From: Sulfitobacter sp. JL08
GTDB lineage: Bacteria; Pseudomonadota; Alphaproteobacteria; Rhodobacterales; Rhodobacteraceae
Direction of reading: 5' to 3'
Assembly: GCF_003352045.1 (NCBI RefSeq)
Contig: NZ_CP025815.1
Location: forward strand, 3,162,001 to 3,226,000
Length of the DNA: 64,000 nt
In this document: piece by piece, positions 26,171-35,513 of the stretch
How the letters are laid out: the number at the start of each line of letters is the position of its first letter
How positions within the stretch are numbered: position 1 is the first letter of the stretch
The notes under the pieces: generated by a model
Databases searched by the model: none
The model's input: only the letters and a program-made list of their open reading frames with translations
Told to the model about the DNA's origin: nothing
Made by a program: the position numbers and the translations under genes

Positions 26171-27559
26171 TCAGGCGGCCATTTGTTCCGCAACAGCTGC
26201 GCTCAGGGCGTCTTCGAAGATTGCAAGGCCTTCCTCGATCAGTTCATCAGACGCCGTCAGCGGCACCATGATACGCAGCGCGTTGCCGTGCATGCCACAT
26301 CCCAGCAGGATCAAGCCGCGTTTCAGCGCATGGGCGCAGATCGATTTGGCAAGGGCTGCATCAGGTTTGGCACTTTCGAAATCGGTAACGAATTCAACAG
26401 CAACCATCGCGCCCAGCCCGCGAATATCCCACATGCGGTAGGGTGCGGACCGTGCGCCAATCTCGGCGAAACGGGCGCGAAAATGTTCACCCATCTTGGT
26501 CGAGCGTTCCAGCAAACCTTCTTCGTCGATTGCCTGAATGGCAGCCAGTGCGGCGGCACACGCGACAGGGTTGCCACCATATGTGCCCCCCAGACCGCCC
26601 GGTTCCAGCGCATCCATGATGTCGGCGCGCCCGATCACACCGGCCAGAGGATAGCCCCCTGCCATGCTTTTGGCGACTGTGATCAGGTCAGGCACCACAC
26701 CGGAATGTTCGATGGCAAACCATGTGCCTGTCCGGCCAAATCCGGCCTGAACCTCGTCCGCGATCAACAGGATGCCGTGCTCGTCACAGATTTCACGCAA
26801 TGCCTGCATCATTTCGAACGGAACGGGAATGTAACCGCCTTCGCCCAGAACAGGTTCCAGAATGATCGCGGCCACGCGGCTGGGCTGGGCGTCTGTCAGG
26901 AACAGGTTTTTCAGCCCGATCAGCGCATCCTCGACCGTGATACCATCCCGCACGGACGGGAACGGTGCGCGGAACACATCGGCGGGGAACGGGCCAACGT
27001 CTTTCTTGTAGGGCGAAACCTTGCCCGTCATCCCAAGGGTCAGCAACGTACGACCATGATAAGAACCAGTGAACGCGATGATACCGGGGCGGCCAGTGGC
27101 AGCGCGCGCGATTTTAACTGCGTTTTCAACGGCTTCTGCACCGGTTGTCACCAAAAGCGTTTTCTTCGGATGGCTGCCCGGGGCCAGTTCGTTCAGCTTT
27201 TCTGCCAGCGCCACATAGGGCTCATAAGGCACAACCTGAAAACTTGTGTGGGTATAGTGATCTTCCTGCGCCTTGGCAGCGGCCACCACATTGGGGTGGC
27301 GATGGCCTGTATTCAAAACGCCGATGCCACCCGCGAAATCAATGTAGCGGTTGCCTTCAACGTCCCACAATTCCGCATTCTCGGCGTATTTCGCATAGAT
27401 CGGCGCCGCTGATGCAACACCGCGCGGCACCGCCGCATCACGACGCGCGACAAGGGATGCATTGGTTTGCGCCGACGGCGTCAGATCGGAAACAGCTACG
27501 ATTTTCGGTTTGTTCTTTACGGCGGATTTTGCAGTTTGTTTTTTAGCAGCACGGGCCAT
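26171..27559 (-). CDS. gabT: 4-Aminobutyrate aminotransferase (class III)
   Basis: About 462 residues. It moves the amino group of GABA (or related omega-amines) to 2-oxoglutarate, giving succinate semialdehyde. Class III hallmarks are [56 protein letters not shown] and the PLP-lysine in [16 protein letters not shown]. The ATG at 27559 has AAGGGA nine bases upstream. Oddly, ~30 Lys/Ala-rich residues precede the usual N-terminus ([17 protein letters not shown]). A XRE-cupin regulator is divergent, and a terminator follows the gene. The adjacent decarboxylase operon may supply omega-amines. Confidence 0.94.
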   Translation of the reverse strand: MARAAKKQTAKSAVKNKPKIVAVSDLTPSAQTNASLVARRDAAVPRGVASAAPIYAKYAENAELWDVEGNRYIDFAGGIGVLNTGHRHPNVVAAAKAQEDHYTHTSFQVVPYEPYVALAEKLNELAPGSHPKKTLLVTTGAEAVENAVKIARAATGRPGIIAFTGSYHGRTLLTLGMTGKVSPYKKDVGPFPADVFRAPFPSVRDGITVEDALIGLKNLFLTDAQPSRVAAIILEPVLGEGGYIPVPFEMMQALREICDEHGILLIADEVQAGFGRTGTWFAIEHSGVVPDLITVAKSMAGGYPLAGVIGRADIMDALEPGGLGGTYGGNPVACAAALAAIQAIDEEGLLERSTKMGEHFRARFAEIGARSAPYRMWDIRGLGAMVAVEFVTDFESAKPDAALAKSICAHALKRGLILLGCGMHGNALRIMVPLTASDELIEEGLAIFEDALSAAVAEQMAA

Positions 27560-27590
27560 TGCAGGGTTCCCTTTCAAAAGAAATGTTCCG

Positions 27591-27634
27591 TTACGTTTAA
27601 ATTTTCAATATTGCGTTTAATATTATTGTCAATA
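27591..27634. promoter_or_regulatory. Tandem direct repeats in the gabT/regulator promoter region
   Basis: TTACGTTTAA (27591-27600) and TTGCGTTTAA (27611-27620) lie exactly 20 bp apart, and each is followed by TCAATA (27605-27610 and 27629-27634). The spacing of two helical turns in an AT-rich stretch upstream of gabT suggests cooperative binding sites, most simply for the divergently encoded XRE-cupin protein. Binding is inferred. Confidence 0.5.
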
Positions 27635-27757
27635 CGGATTTGGCCAAGATACCGTTTGGCGGCAGAATCCGACTGGTTCAAGCGCTTTGGCGCTGACCGC
27701 CTTGGGCCTTTTATTTAGCACATGTTTGTGCCACCTGTCAGGTCAAAGGAGTTTGCG

Positions 27758-28321
27758 TTGGATATTGGACAGAAAATCAAGATGATCCGAAAGGCACGCG
27801 GTCTGTCGCAACGGGAACTGGCATCGCGCGCTGGCCTGACCAACGGAACGATTTCCCTGATCGAAAAGAACAAGTCCAGTCCTTCGGTCGCGTCTCTCAA
27901 GCGGCTATTGGATGCCGTGCCGATCAGCCTGTCCGAATTCTTTTCCGACTTCGAGGTCGAAGACCGGGCCAAGATTTTCTTTCGCGCGGATGAATTCACC
28001 GAGATTGCCCCCCAGGGCCATGCCAACGGGTCGGCCGTCCTGTCTTTGCGACAGGTCGGCGATGCATCCCAGCATACGCTGCAGTTTCTGCATGAAAACT
28101 ACCCACCGGGCGGTGATACCGGACCCGAGCTTTTGTCACATCCCGGCGAAGAGGCCGGTATCGTCATTTCCGGCGAAATCGAGATTACGGTAGCGGATCA
28201 GGTTTGCGTGCTAAAAGCCGGGGATGGTTACCTTTTCGATAGCCGCCTGCCCCACCGGTTTCGCAACATCGGCAAAACCCATTGCGAGATCATGAGCGCA
28301 AGTACGCCACCAACTTTCTAG
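27758..28321 (+). CDS. XRE-family regulator with cupin domain (PuuR-like)
   Basis: About 187 residues: an N-terminal lambda-repressor-type helix-turn-helix (IGQKIKMIRKARGLSQRELASRAGLTNGTISLIEKNKSSPS) and a C-terminal cupin (PPGGDTGPELLSHPGEEAGIVISGEIEITV). This is the PuuR/SutR layout, often controlling putrescine or GABA catabolism. I chose the TTG at 27758, which has AAAGGAG six bases upstream; an ATG at 27722 would add 12 residues but lacks a ribosome site. It is divergent from gabT and so is its likely regulator. Its stop overlaps the convergent barrel-protein gene by 4 nt. Confidence 0.9.
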   Translation: MDIGQKIKMIRKARGLSQRELASRAGLTNGTISLIEKNKSSPSVASLKRLLDAVPISLSEFFSDFEVEDRAKIFFRADEFTEIAPQGHANGSAVLSLRQVGDASQHTLQFLHENYPPGGDTGPELLSHPGEEAGIVISGEIEITVADQVCVLKAGDGYLFDSRLPHRFRNIGKTHCEIMSASTPPTF

Positions 28322-29091
28322 AACCGAAAGGCAGCACCGACAATCGGGCCCTGCTGCACGGTGTCATATGAAAAACCGCCGCTGCTGTAATCCACGCCCG
28401 ATGCCCGGTAGCCAACGATGATCGAAGTCACATCGCTGACCTCGTAACCGACGACCCCAAGTGCATCCCAGACCAGATCGGAAGACACGCCAAAGCCGCC
28501 CACCATGCCCCAGCCGGATACATAGAAGTTTTCCGAAAGATCCTTGCGGAATTGCAGGCCGATAACCGGATCTATCCAGTCATCACCGTCACTGGCGGAC
28601 GTGCCGGCCAGTGCACCGCCGTTAAAGCGGAAATCGTTTTCAACCGACCAGACCCGAATGCCCCCGATGACATCGACCGATGCGGTGGGTTCGTCAACAA
28701 TCTGATATCCGCCGTAAAAAGTGCCCCAGAATGTCGTAGCATCGACATCGATATCGGATGCAGCGATGCCGTTGGGTGTTCCGATATTTGTGCCAAGTTT
28801 CGAATAGACCAGATCAACGCCGAAACTGTAGGGGCCGTTGCGCGCCGTAAAAACGCCCATGAATGCCATATCAAGATTATCAAGAACGTCGCCAAAGCTG
28901 ATATCGACATCCTGTGCCGGAAAGCCGAACAACCCTATATCGCCGTCAAGCCCCGTGCCCCAGACATAGGGCGCTGCCGTAAAGGTCCAGTCGCTGCCCG
29001 ACATGGTCGAAACCCGGCCATCCTGCGCCAAAGCCGCACCCCAAGGTGCAGAAGAACCGACAAGTGCGACTGTGATGATCGAGCGTAGCAA
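28318..29091 (-). CDS. Outer-membrane beta-barrel protein
   Basis: 257 residues with a signal peptide (MLRSIITVALVGSSAPWGAALAQ). The rest is rich in alternating aromatic/Gly/Asp stretches (WTFTAAPYVWGTGLDGDIGL, FWGTFYGGYQIV, VGYRASGVDY) and ends in a terminal Phe (GAAFRF), the usual signal for outer-membrane insertion. Ligand and role are unknown. It is monocistronic and converges on the regulator gene. Confidence 0.85.
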   Translation of the reverse strand: MLRSIITVALVGSSAPWGAALAQDGRVSTMSGSDWTFTAAPYVWGTGLDGDIGLFGFPAQDVDISFGDVLDNLDMAFMGVFTARNGPYSFGVDLVYSKLGTNIGTPNGIAASDIDVDATTFWGTFYGGYQIVDEPTASVDVIGGIRVWSVENDFRFNGGALAGTSASDGDDWIDPVIGLQFRKDLSENFYVSGWGMVGGFGVSSDLVWDALGVVGYEVSDVTSIIVGYRASGVDYSSGGFSYDTVQQGPIVGAAFRF

Positions 29092-29281
29092 AACAAGCTC
29101 CAGAGTTTTACAATCAGGGCGCGCCGGAATCGCAATGGAAAACAGCGCAAGGTTTTTTAATTCTACAGCAATATTCGAACTTTTGCAAAATATTCCGGCG
29201 TTCCGCCACCATGATCAAAAACCGGCATTTCGGAAAAAGGCCGAAGAAAAATCGCGCTGAACAGATTGTTTTCACGTTCAC

Positions 29282-29815
29282 CTACGGCGCAACGTGAAAC
29301 CATATCCCTTCCACGTTGATCACCGCCGGTTTTTCACAGTGGAATACATAATAGGTGAAACCGGAATGCGGCAGGCGCGTCGCCGATGTGCGCCCCACGA
29401 GTTCTGACGCAGGTTTCAACGCTTCACGGCCCACACGCCCCGGTTCTTTCAGCCGTTGCGCCGGTGAAACCAGCATGTTCGTTTCCGGCTGCAATGATCC
29501 CAGACCATTGCGCGGGATGAACACAGGTTGCGCCTGCGGATGATGTAACAGGAAATCTTCGTCCAACTGGATTTTGTCGACCCACGTCACTTCAAGGTAT
29601 TCTCCCGAAAGGGTTTTGACGGGATCACGCTTGCGCAACGCTTCGATCGGCAGCTTGCCAAAAGACGTCATGATACGGCACTTGCCGAAAAAGCCGGGCA
29701 AGCTCCAGGTTTTGGCGATACGGGGTTTCGGCGTCGGTGCCCGCAGTTTTACATCTGACAGGACACTTTGCGTTACGGCCGACAAAATGGCGGCATCATT
29801 GTTCTGGTTACTCAT
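29282..29815 (-). CDS. Hint-domain (Hint_2-like) protein
   Basis: About 177 residues. The block GKCRIMTSFGKLPIEALRKRDPVKTLSGEYLEVTWVDKI followed by FIPRNGLG and MLVSPAQRL matches the Hint_2 proteins abundant in Roseobacter genomes. Classical members have Cys at block start and His in SPxHR; here Cys is present but the later motif reads SPAQRL, so autoprocessing is doubtful. Start at ATG 29815 is chosen because the upstream open stretch has unlikely composition. No RTX repeats or partner domain are fused to it. Role unknown. Confidence 0.75.
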   Translation of the reverse strand: MSNQNNDAAILSAVTQSVLSDVKLRAPTPKPRIAKTWSLPGFFGKCRIMTSFGKLPIEALRKRDPVKTLSGEYLEVTWVDKIQLDEDFLLHHPQAQPVFIPRNGLGSLQPETNMLVSPAQRLKEPGRVGREALKPASELVGRTSATRLPHSGFTYYVFHCEKPAVINVEGIWFHVAP

Positions 29816-30372
29816 TTTACACTCGTCACTTGAACTACAAACACTAAAACTGGGCCCACCCCAGTCACGCAGCCCGGAACACAACTGCCGGGGCCACACG
29901 CGGCAAGCCCCGGCAGGAACCAGACAGCGGCTGACAATCAGCATACACCAAATTGCCGTTTGCGGATACTCTTTACCAACTACACTTACGTTTTCGCTGA
30001 ACAACAAGGTGTTGGTATGACGGATTTCTTTTGATGCCGCGGCAAGTTTTGGTCAGAACAAGGGCAGTTGGATAACGCAAAAACCCTTCACATTGTAACA
30101 ACATGCGAAACAATCCAAGATAGTCAGTTTTTCTGTTTCAGGAAAAACAAGCAATTATCCGAAAATTGTTTCCAAATACGAGTCTGAGAAGCATGTTTCA
30201 GGACGCCGCCGATTGAGGCCGGTTGGCCTTATTTCGCAGGATTTCCGGAATCGAAACAAATCGTTTCACGCGGGATTTTCAAATCATGCGGGCAGCAAAC
30301 TCCCCCGGAACTCAGAGAATCAGCACAGCCACTGATCAATCCGTAGACTCGCGTCCGATATATTATATACTT
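29816..30372. other. Long intergenic gap between divergent genes
   Basis: About 560 bp between the Hint-domain gene and the FAD monooxygenase, visibly AT-rich. I find no convincing gene. It should hold promoters for both flanking genes; the only recognisable element is the shared motif at its right edge. Confidence 0.5.
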
Positions 30373-30386
30373 AAAATATCTAAGCC
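30373..30386. promoter_or_regulatory. AAAATATCTAAGCC motif upstream of the FAD monooxygenase
   Basis: This 14-bp sequence lies 17 bp before the monooxygenase start and is repeated exactly at 36812-36825, between the transporter and the hydrolase. Being both AT-rich and identical at two promoters of one catabolic unit, it is probably an operator or a shared promoter element. Confidence 0.5.
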
Positions 30387-30403
30387 CAAAACGGAGACGC
30401 ACG

Positions 30404-31651
30404 ATGACCGAACCCCTGAAAATTGCAATCGCGGGCGGTGGCATTGGCGGCCTTGCTCTTGCTCTGACCCTGCATCCGGCCGGGTTTTCACCAGTGGTGT
30501 TCGAACGTTCGAAATCCATCAACGAACTGGGCGTCGGCATTAACATTCTGCCCCACGCAATCCGGCAACTTGCCGATCTGGGGTTGCTGGACGCGCTGGA
30601 CAAAATCGGCATCCGGACGCGCGAACTGGTGTACAAGACCACCACGGGTCAGGACATTCTGCGCCAGCCGCGCGGTACATGGGCCGGATATGACGTACCG
30701 CAATTTTCGATCCATCGCGGCAAACTGCAAGCCTGCCTTGCCGATGCGGTAACGGAACGTCTGGGGCCAAACGCGATCCGGACCGGCCATAAACTGGTCG
30801 ATTTCACGCAGGATGATACCGGGGTCAGCGTCCGGTTTGAAACTGACACCGGCCCGGTGTCCGACAGGTTTGACGTTCTAGTCGGGGCCGATGGCATCCA
30901 TTCTAAGGTGCGCAAGGCGTGGCACGGCGAACAGGGGCCGCCCAGCTGGCAGGGCATCGTGATGTGGCGCGGGGCCACTTGGTCGGCGCCGTATCTTGAT
31001 GGGCAAACCATGATCATTGCAGGGGGAATGCGATCAAAGCTGGTGCTGTATCCGATCTATAATGATCCGGCACGCCCTGATGAAACGCTGATGAACTGGG
31101 TGATTTGCGCCAATGTCGCCACGGCTGACGATGCACTGCCGCATCCGGATGACTGGTCGCGCCGCGGCGATCTGGACGAAGTGATGCAGCATGTCACGGG
31201 CAAGATCGACATTCCCGAAATGGACATCCCCGCGCTGATCAAGGCAACGGAGGATATCTATGTCTATCCGATGTGCGATCGTGATCCGCTGGATCAATGG
31301 ACACACGGGCGTGTGACATTGCTGGGCGATGCGGCGCACCCGATGTATCCGGTTGGATCGAACGGGGCCAGTCAGGCAATACTGGATGCCGTGGCGCTGG
31401 CCGGATACCTGAAACAGAACGGGATTGCCGGGTTGGCGCCCTATGATGTCGAACGGCGCACCACCACCGCCGATATCGTGCGGGCCAACCGCAAGGGCGG
31501 GCCGGAACGGGTGATCGATCTGGTCGAGGATCGCGCGCCAAAAGGATTTCAGGCACTGGATCAGGTCGCCACACCGGACGAGTTGCGCGCCATCGTCGGC
31601 GAATACCAGACGATGGCGGGCTATCGGCCAGAACAGGTGAACCGCGCCTGA
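30404..31651 (+). CDS. FAD-dependent aromatic-ring monooxygenase
   Basis: 415 residues of the PHBH/PhzS-like class A flavin hydroxylases. The FAD dinucleotide motif AGGGIGGLALAL is at about 10-21, LVGADGIHSKVRKAW is the DG motif, and the second FAD motif is LLGDAAHPMYPVGSNGASQAILDA. Such enzymes hydroxylate aromatic or heteroaromatic acids with NAD(P)H. The NGASQ form resembles PhzS-type enzymes. It converges on a cupin gene (24 bp gap) at the end of an ABC-transporter operon, so it probably acts on the imported compound. The exact substrate is unknown. Confidence 0.9.
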   Translation: MTEPLKIAIAGGGIGGLALALTLHPAGFSPVVFERSKSINELGVGINILPHAIRQLADLGLLDALDKIGIRTRELVYKTTTGQDILRQPRGTWAGYDVPQFSIHRGKLQACLADAVTERLGPNAIRTGHKLVDFTQDDTGVSVRFETDTGPVSDRFDVLVGADGIHSKVRKAWHGEQGPPSWQGIVMWRGATWSAPYLDGQTMIIAGGMRSKLVLYPIYNDPARPDETLMNWVICANVATADDALPHPDDWSRRGDLDEVMQHVTGKIDIPEMDIPALIKATEDIYVYPMCDRDPLDQWTHGRVTLLGDAAHPMYPVGSNGASQAILDAVALAGYLKQNGIAGLAPYDVERRTTTADIVRANRKGGPERVIDLVEDRAPKGFQALDQVATPDELRAIVGEYQTMAGYRPEQVNRA

Positions 31652-31675
31652 CCACGCGGCGGGATCATTCGTTGA

Positions 31676-32116
31676 TCATTCGGGGGGCGGCAGAAAATCC
31701 ACATCATGCTCTGCGGAAATCCGAACGAGTTCGGCCGGATCGGTGACGTTGTTCAGATTCTGGAACAGTTCGAACAACTTGCCACAGGGCGCAACGCCAA
31801 ACATCGCCGTCGCCTCGGCCCCGGATCGGTTGAAGATGCCGTGGGGTTCGTTCATCGGCATCCGCACCAGATCACCGGCATTCGCAACCAGCTTTTCAGA
31901 ACCGAATTCGACCTCAAGCTGCCCGCTCAGAACGGAAATCCATTCGTCCTGCGTGGTGTGGATATGCGGCGGCACAAACGTGTCTGCCGGAAGGACCGCG
32001 TGCCAGACAAACGCATTGTCCGACAAAAGTTTGGGCGTGTAGGTGTGGCCAACCACATTCCACGGCTTGTCCTTGAAACTGTCCGAGGACAGCGTGACAC
32101 CATGTTCCAGTTTCAT
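31676..32116 (-). CDS. Cupin-domain protein
   Basis: About 146 residues with one cupin: motif 1 PPHIHTTQDEWISVLSGQLEVEF supplies His-x-His and Glu, motif 2 PMNEPHGIFNRSG a further His, so a metal site is intact. It could be a small dioxygenase or isomerase acting on the product of the neighbouring monooxygenase. The ATG at 32116 follows AAAGGGAGAATAAG. It is the last gene of the transporter operon, 25 nt after livF. Confidence 0.85.
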   Translation of the reverse strand: MKLEHGVTLSSDSFKDKPWNVVGHTYTPKLLSDNAFVWHAVLPADTFVPPHIHTTQDEWISVLSGQLEVEFGSEKLVANAGDLVRMPMNEPHGIFNRSGAEATAMFGVAPCGKLFELFQNLNNVTDPAELVRISAEHDVDFLPPPE

Positions 32117-32141
32117 CTTATTCTCCCTTTCTGATCTGCGT

Positions 32142-32840
32142 TTACAAGTGCAGGTACCCTTCGACTTCGCTACGGGCATCGGCAAATCTCGTATGATCGC
32201 CCGACCACACGATTTCGCCCTTTTCGATCACATAGTAATGATCGGAAATGCGCGACAACTCATCAAGGTTCTTGTCGATCAGCAGGATCGACAGACCTTG
32301 GGATTTCAGATGCGCCAGCATGTCCCAGATCTCGGCACGGATCAGCGGGGCCAGACCTTCGGTCGCCTCGTCCAGGATCAGCAATTCCGGGTTCGTCATC
32401 AGTGCCCGCCCGATGGCCAGCATCTGTTGTTCACCACCCGACAATTCGCGCCCCAGATTGCGTTTGCGTTCGGCCAGACGCGGAAACGCCTGATAGACTT
32501 TTTCTTCGTTCCAGCCCAGCAACCCGCGTGCCGTGGCGCGCAGATTTTCACTGACGCTGAGTGTTGGAAAAACCTGCCGCCCTTCGGGCACCAGCCCCAG
32601 ACCGGCGCGTGCAATATCAAAGGGCTGTGCGCCTGTCATGTCCTGTCCGGCAATCGCGATGTGCCCTGCAGTCGGTTTCAGTAGGCCCATGATACACCGC
32701 ACAGTCGTTGTCTTGCCCATGCCATTGCGCCCCATCAGGGTTGTGACCTGCCCTTTGGGCAAAGACATCGACACATCAAACAGAACCTTTGCCGCACCAT
32801 AGCCCGCGCAAAGGCCCGATATCTCGACAAAACCGGTCAT
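32142..32840 (-). CDS. livF: Branched-chain-type ABC transporter ATPase LivF
   Basis: 232 residues with Walker A GRNGMGKTT, signature LSGGEQQ, Walker B LLILDEATEGLAP and the H-loop region replaced by ILLIDKNLDEL, as is usual for LivF. It powers import with LivG at the membrane. Its ATG overlaps the livG stop by 4 nt. Confidence 0.94.
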   Translation of the reverse strand: MTGFVEISGLCAGYGAAKVLFDVSMSLPKGQVTTLMGRNGMGKTTTVRCIMGLLKPTAGHIAIAGQDMTGAQPFDIARAGLGLVPEGRQVFPTLSVSENLRATARGLLGWNEEKVYQAFPRLAERKRNLGRELSGGEQQMLAIGRALMTNPELLILDEATEGLAPLIRAEIWDMLAHLKSQGLSILLIDKNLDELSRISDHYYVIEKGEIVWSGDHTRFADARSEVEGYLHL

Positions 32841-33583
32841 GCCGCGCTGTCTCCCAGATAGGCCGCGCGTGCAGCAGGGTCTTGGCGCACCTCGTCCGGC
32901 GTGCCACGGGCAACCACCACGCCATCGACCAGCACCGACACCACATCGGCCAGCCGGAATATTGCATCCATATCGTGTTCGACCAGCAGCATCGGGATAT
33001 CGCGGCGCAATGCGTCCAGAATACCGATCAGCGTTTCGCTTTCGGCGCGCCCCAGCCCGGCCATCGGTTCATCCAGCAACAGAAATTTCGGCCGGCCAGC
33101 CAATGCGATCCCCAGTTCCAGCAACCGGCGTTCGCCATGCGACAGATCCTGTGCGGCCATATCGGCCCGGTCGGCCAGTCCGATATCCGAAATGGCCTGC
33201 ATCGCAGCATCGTTCAGCGCCTTTTCATCCCGCGCCGGTTTGAAGAACCGCAGGCTGGACCCCTGTTTGGCCTGCACCGCGAGAGCCACGTTTTCGAGCA
33301 CCGAAAACGACGGAATGATCGAGGTGATCTGGAATGTGCGGCTTAGCCCGGCCTGAACCCGTTGCCACACGGGCAGATGGGTCACATCATGGCCATCAAA
33401 GCGCACATGTCCGCTGTCGGGCGACAGAACGCCGGATATCTGGTGGATCAGGGTGGTTTTGCCCGCACCGTTCGGCCCGATCAGCGCGTGACACTCTCCC
33501 TCATCCACGCTGAGCGACACGTTGTTCGTGACATTCACCGATCCGAACGATTTGTTCAGATTTTCAATGATCAGCACGCTCAT
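32837..33583 (-). CDS. livG: Branched-chain-type ABC transporter ATPase LivG
   Basis: 248 residues with Walker A GPNGAGKTT, signature LSHGERR, Walker B LLLDEPMAGLG and H-loop LLVEHDMD. The signature reads LSHGE rather than LSGGE, as is common in LivG. It overlaps livM by 4 nt. Together with LivF it forms the ATPase pair of the importer. Confidence 0.94.
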   Translation of the reverse strand: MSVLIIENLNKSFGSVNVTNNVSLSVDEGECHALIGPNGAGKTTLIHQISGVLSPDSGHVRFDGHDVTHLPVWQRVQAGLSRTFQITSIIPSFSVLENVALAVQAKQGSSLRFFKPARDEKALNDAAMQAISDIGLADRADMAAQDLSHGERRLLELGIALAGRPKFLLLDEPMAGLGRAESETLIGILDALRRDIPMLLVEHDMDAIFRLADVVSVLVDGVVVARGTPDEVRQDPAARAAYLGDSAA

Positions 33584-34527
33584 GTTGCAGCGGCCTTTTT
33601 GCTGCGCACCTTAAGAAGGTCCGACAGACCGCCGCGCGCATACAGCACCATCAGCACCAATAGCGGGCCGAAAATCAGCTTCCATTCGTGGAACAGGCCG
33701 CCCAGGAATTCTTCGACCAGAACAAAAAAGAACGCGCCCAGAATGGCACCGTTACGGGTGCCCATGCCGCCAAGGACGACAACAACGATCAGTTCACCGG
33801 ATTTCTGCCATGTCGAAATGGCGGGGCTGATGAATTCGGTATGCTGCGCCATCAACAGACCAGACACACCGGCGATCATGCCGGCGATCACATAGGCGAT
33901 CAGGCGGTAGCGGAAGACCGAAAACCCCATAACTTCGGTACGTCCCGGGTTTTCCTTGGCCGCGCGCAAGACCCGGCCAAAGCGTGACCCCGCAATCCGG
34001 TGAACCAGCCACCAGGTGCCGATCAGCGCGCCCACGATAATGAAATACAACCCGCCACCGTTCTGGACGATATCGGTACCAAACAGCTCTGCCATGCTCC
34101 ACAAGGTCAGCCCGTCATCGCCGCCATAGGCCGCAAGGGACGTAAATGTAAAATACGCCATCTGCCCGAAGGCCAGAGTGATCATGATGAAATAAACGCC
34201 CGATGTGCGCAACGCGAGCGCGCCGGTGATCAGGGCGAACAGCCCGCTGACCAACAGCGTGATCAGCAACAGGATCAGGATATTATCAATCCCTTCTTCC
34301 AGTCCGATGCCAGTGACATAAGCCCCCAGCCCGATAAAGGCCGTGTGCCCGAAACTGACCATACCGCCCTGCCCGATCAACAGATCAAGCGACAGTGCCG
34401 CGATGGCCAGCAACATCGCCTTGATCAGAAGGGACAAAAGATAGCTGCCGCCAAACTGGTTCGCCAGAACCGGTGCCGCCAGCAAAATCGCAAAGATCAC
34501 AGCTGCAATCAGGACAGAGCGATCCAT
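33580..34527 (-). CDS. livM: Branched-chain-type ABC transporter permease LivM
   Basis: 315 residues, about eight to ten membrane spans, with the permease signature FGRVLRAAKENPGRTEVMGF (coupling helix that contacts the ATPases). LLIGQGGMVSFGHTAFIGLGAY is the family's conserved second block. It starts one base after livH. Confidence 0.94.
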   Translation of the reverse strand: MDRSVLIAAVIFAILLAAPVLANQFGGSYLLSLLIKAMLLAIAALSLDLLIGQGGMVSFGHTAFIGLGAYVTGIGLEEGIDNILILLLITLLVSGLFALITGALALRTSGVYFIMITLAFGQMAYFTFTSLAAYGGDDGLTLWSMAELFGTDIVQNGGGLYFIIVGALIGTWWLVHRIAGSRFGRVLRAAKENPGRTEVMGFSVFRYRLIAYVIAGMIAGVSGLLMAQHTEFISPAISTWQKSGELIVVVVLGGMGTRNGAILGAFFFVLVEEFLGGLFHEWKLIFGPLLVLMVLYARGGLSDLLKVRSKKAAAT

Positions 34528-34528
34528 T

Positions 34529-35455
34529 TCAGGCCGCCCCTTTCGTCGGAAAAAGACCTTCGGGGCGCACGATCAGGATGGCGGCCATCAGGATATAGAT
34601 CAGCATCGACGCCAGCGCCGGTCCGATCTGGTTGGCCATGGAACCGTCAAGAACCAGACTGAGCGTGCTGGTGGCAAGGCTGCGGCCCATCGTGTCGATC
34701 AACCCAACCAGCAGCGCCGCAATAAACGCGCCGCGAATGGATCCGATCCCGCCAATGATTATGACGACAAACGCCACGATCAGAATGTTGTCGCCCATAC
34801 CCGGTTCGATGGAAAAGATCGGTGCCGCAATCACGCCGGCAAACCCGGCCAGCATCGCGCCAAACCCGAACACCACCATAAACAAACGCTGGATGTTCAC
34901 GCCAAGCGCCGACACCATCGTGGGGTTGCTGGCCCCGGCGCGGATCAACATGCCCACGCGGGTGCGGGTGACAATTGCCCACAATGCGATCGCAACGGTC
35001 AGACCGGCGGCGATGGTCGCAAAACGATACACCGGATAGCGCAGGTTTTCGGTCAGTTGCACTGATCCTGACAGGAATTCGGGCGGCGGTATCGTCAGTG
35101 TCAGCGGGCCAAAGATAACCTTGGCCGCTTCGTTCAGAAACAGGATGATCCCGAACGTGGCCAGCACCTGATCCAGATGGTCGCGATCATATAAGTGTCG
35201 GAACACCAGCACTTCCAGCAACAGACCAAAGATCAGCGCGACAATCAGGGATAACACCAGCGCCAGAAAGAAATTTCCGGTCAGCCCGTAAAACGCGAAG
35301 GCCAGATAGGCCCCCACCATGTACTGCACTCCATGCGCCAGATTGATAAATCCCATCACCCCGAAAACCAGAGTAAGGCCCGCCGCGATTAGAAACAGCA
35401 ACACGCCGTATTGCAGCCCGTTCAGGCATTGAATCAGAAGAAGGGAAAAGGACAA
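34529..35455 (-). CDS. livH: Branched-chain-type ABC transporter permease LivH
   Basis: 308 residues, several membrane spans. FGVMGFINLAHGVQYMVGAYLAF is the family's N-terminal block and TRVGMLIRAGASNPTMVSALGVN the coupling helix. It lies 58 bp downstream of the binding-protein gene and one base upstream of livM. Confidence 0.94.
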   Translation of the reverse strand: MSFSLLLIQCLNGLQYGVLLFLIAAGLTLVFGVMGFINLAHGVQYMVGAYLAFAFYGLTGNFFLALVLSLIVALIFGLLLEVLVFRHLYDRDHLDQVLATFGIILFLNEAAKVIFGPLTLTIPPPEFLSGSVQLTENLRYPVYRFATIAAGLTVAIALWAIVTRTRVGMLIRAGASNPTMVSALGVNIQRLFMVVFGFGAMLAGFAGVIAAPIFSIEPGMGDNILIVAFVVIIIGGIGSIRGAFIAALLVGLIDTMGRSLATSTLSLVLDGSMANQIGPALASMLIYILMAAILIVRPEGLFPTKGAA

Positions 35456-35513
35456 GACACCATGCCTCTGTCAAGGATTGGCCCCCCGGACGATCCGGAG
35501 GGCCAATTCAGAG

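Noticed and set aside
26183-27412. 409-codon open frame antisense to gabT
   Set aside because: Its protein is low-complexity and Cys/His/Arg-heavy without family features, while the opposite strand encodes a full GABA aminotransferase. GC-rich genes commonly give such antisense frames.
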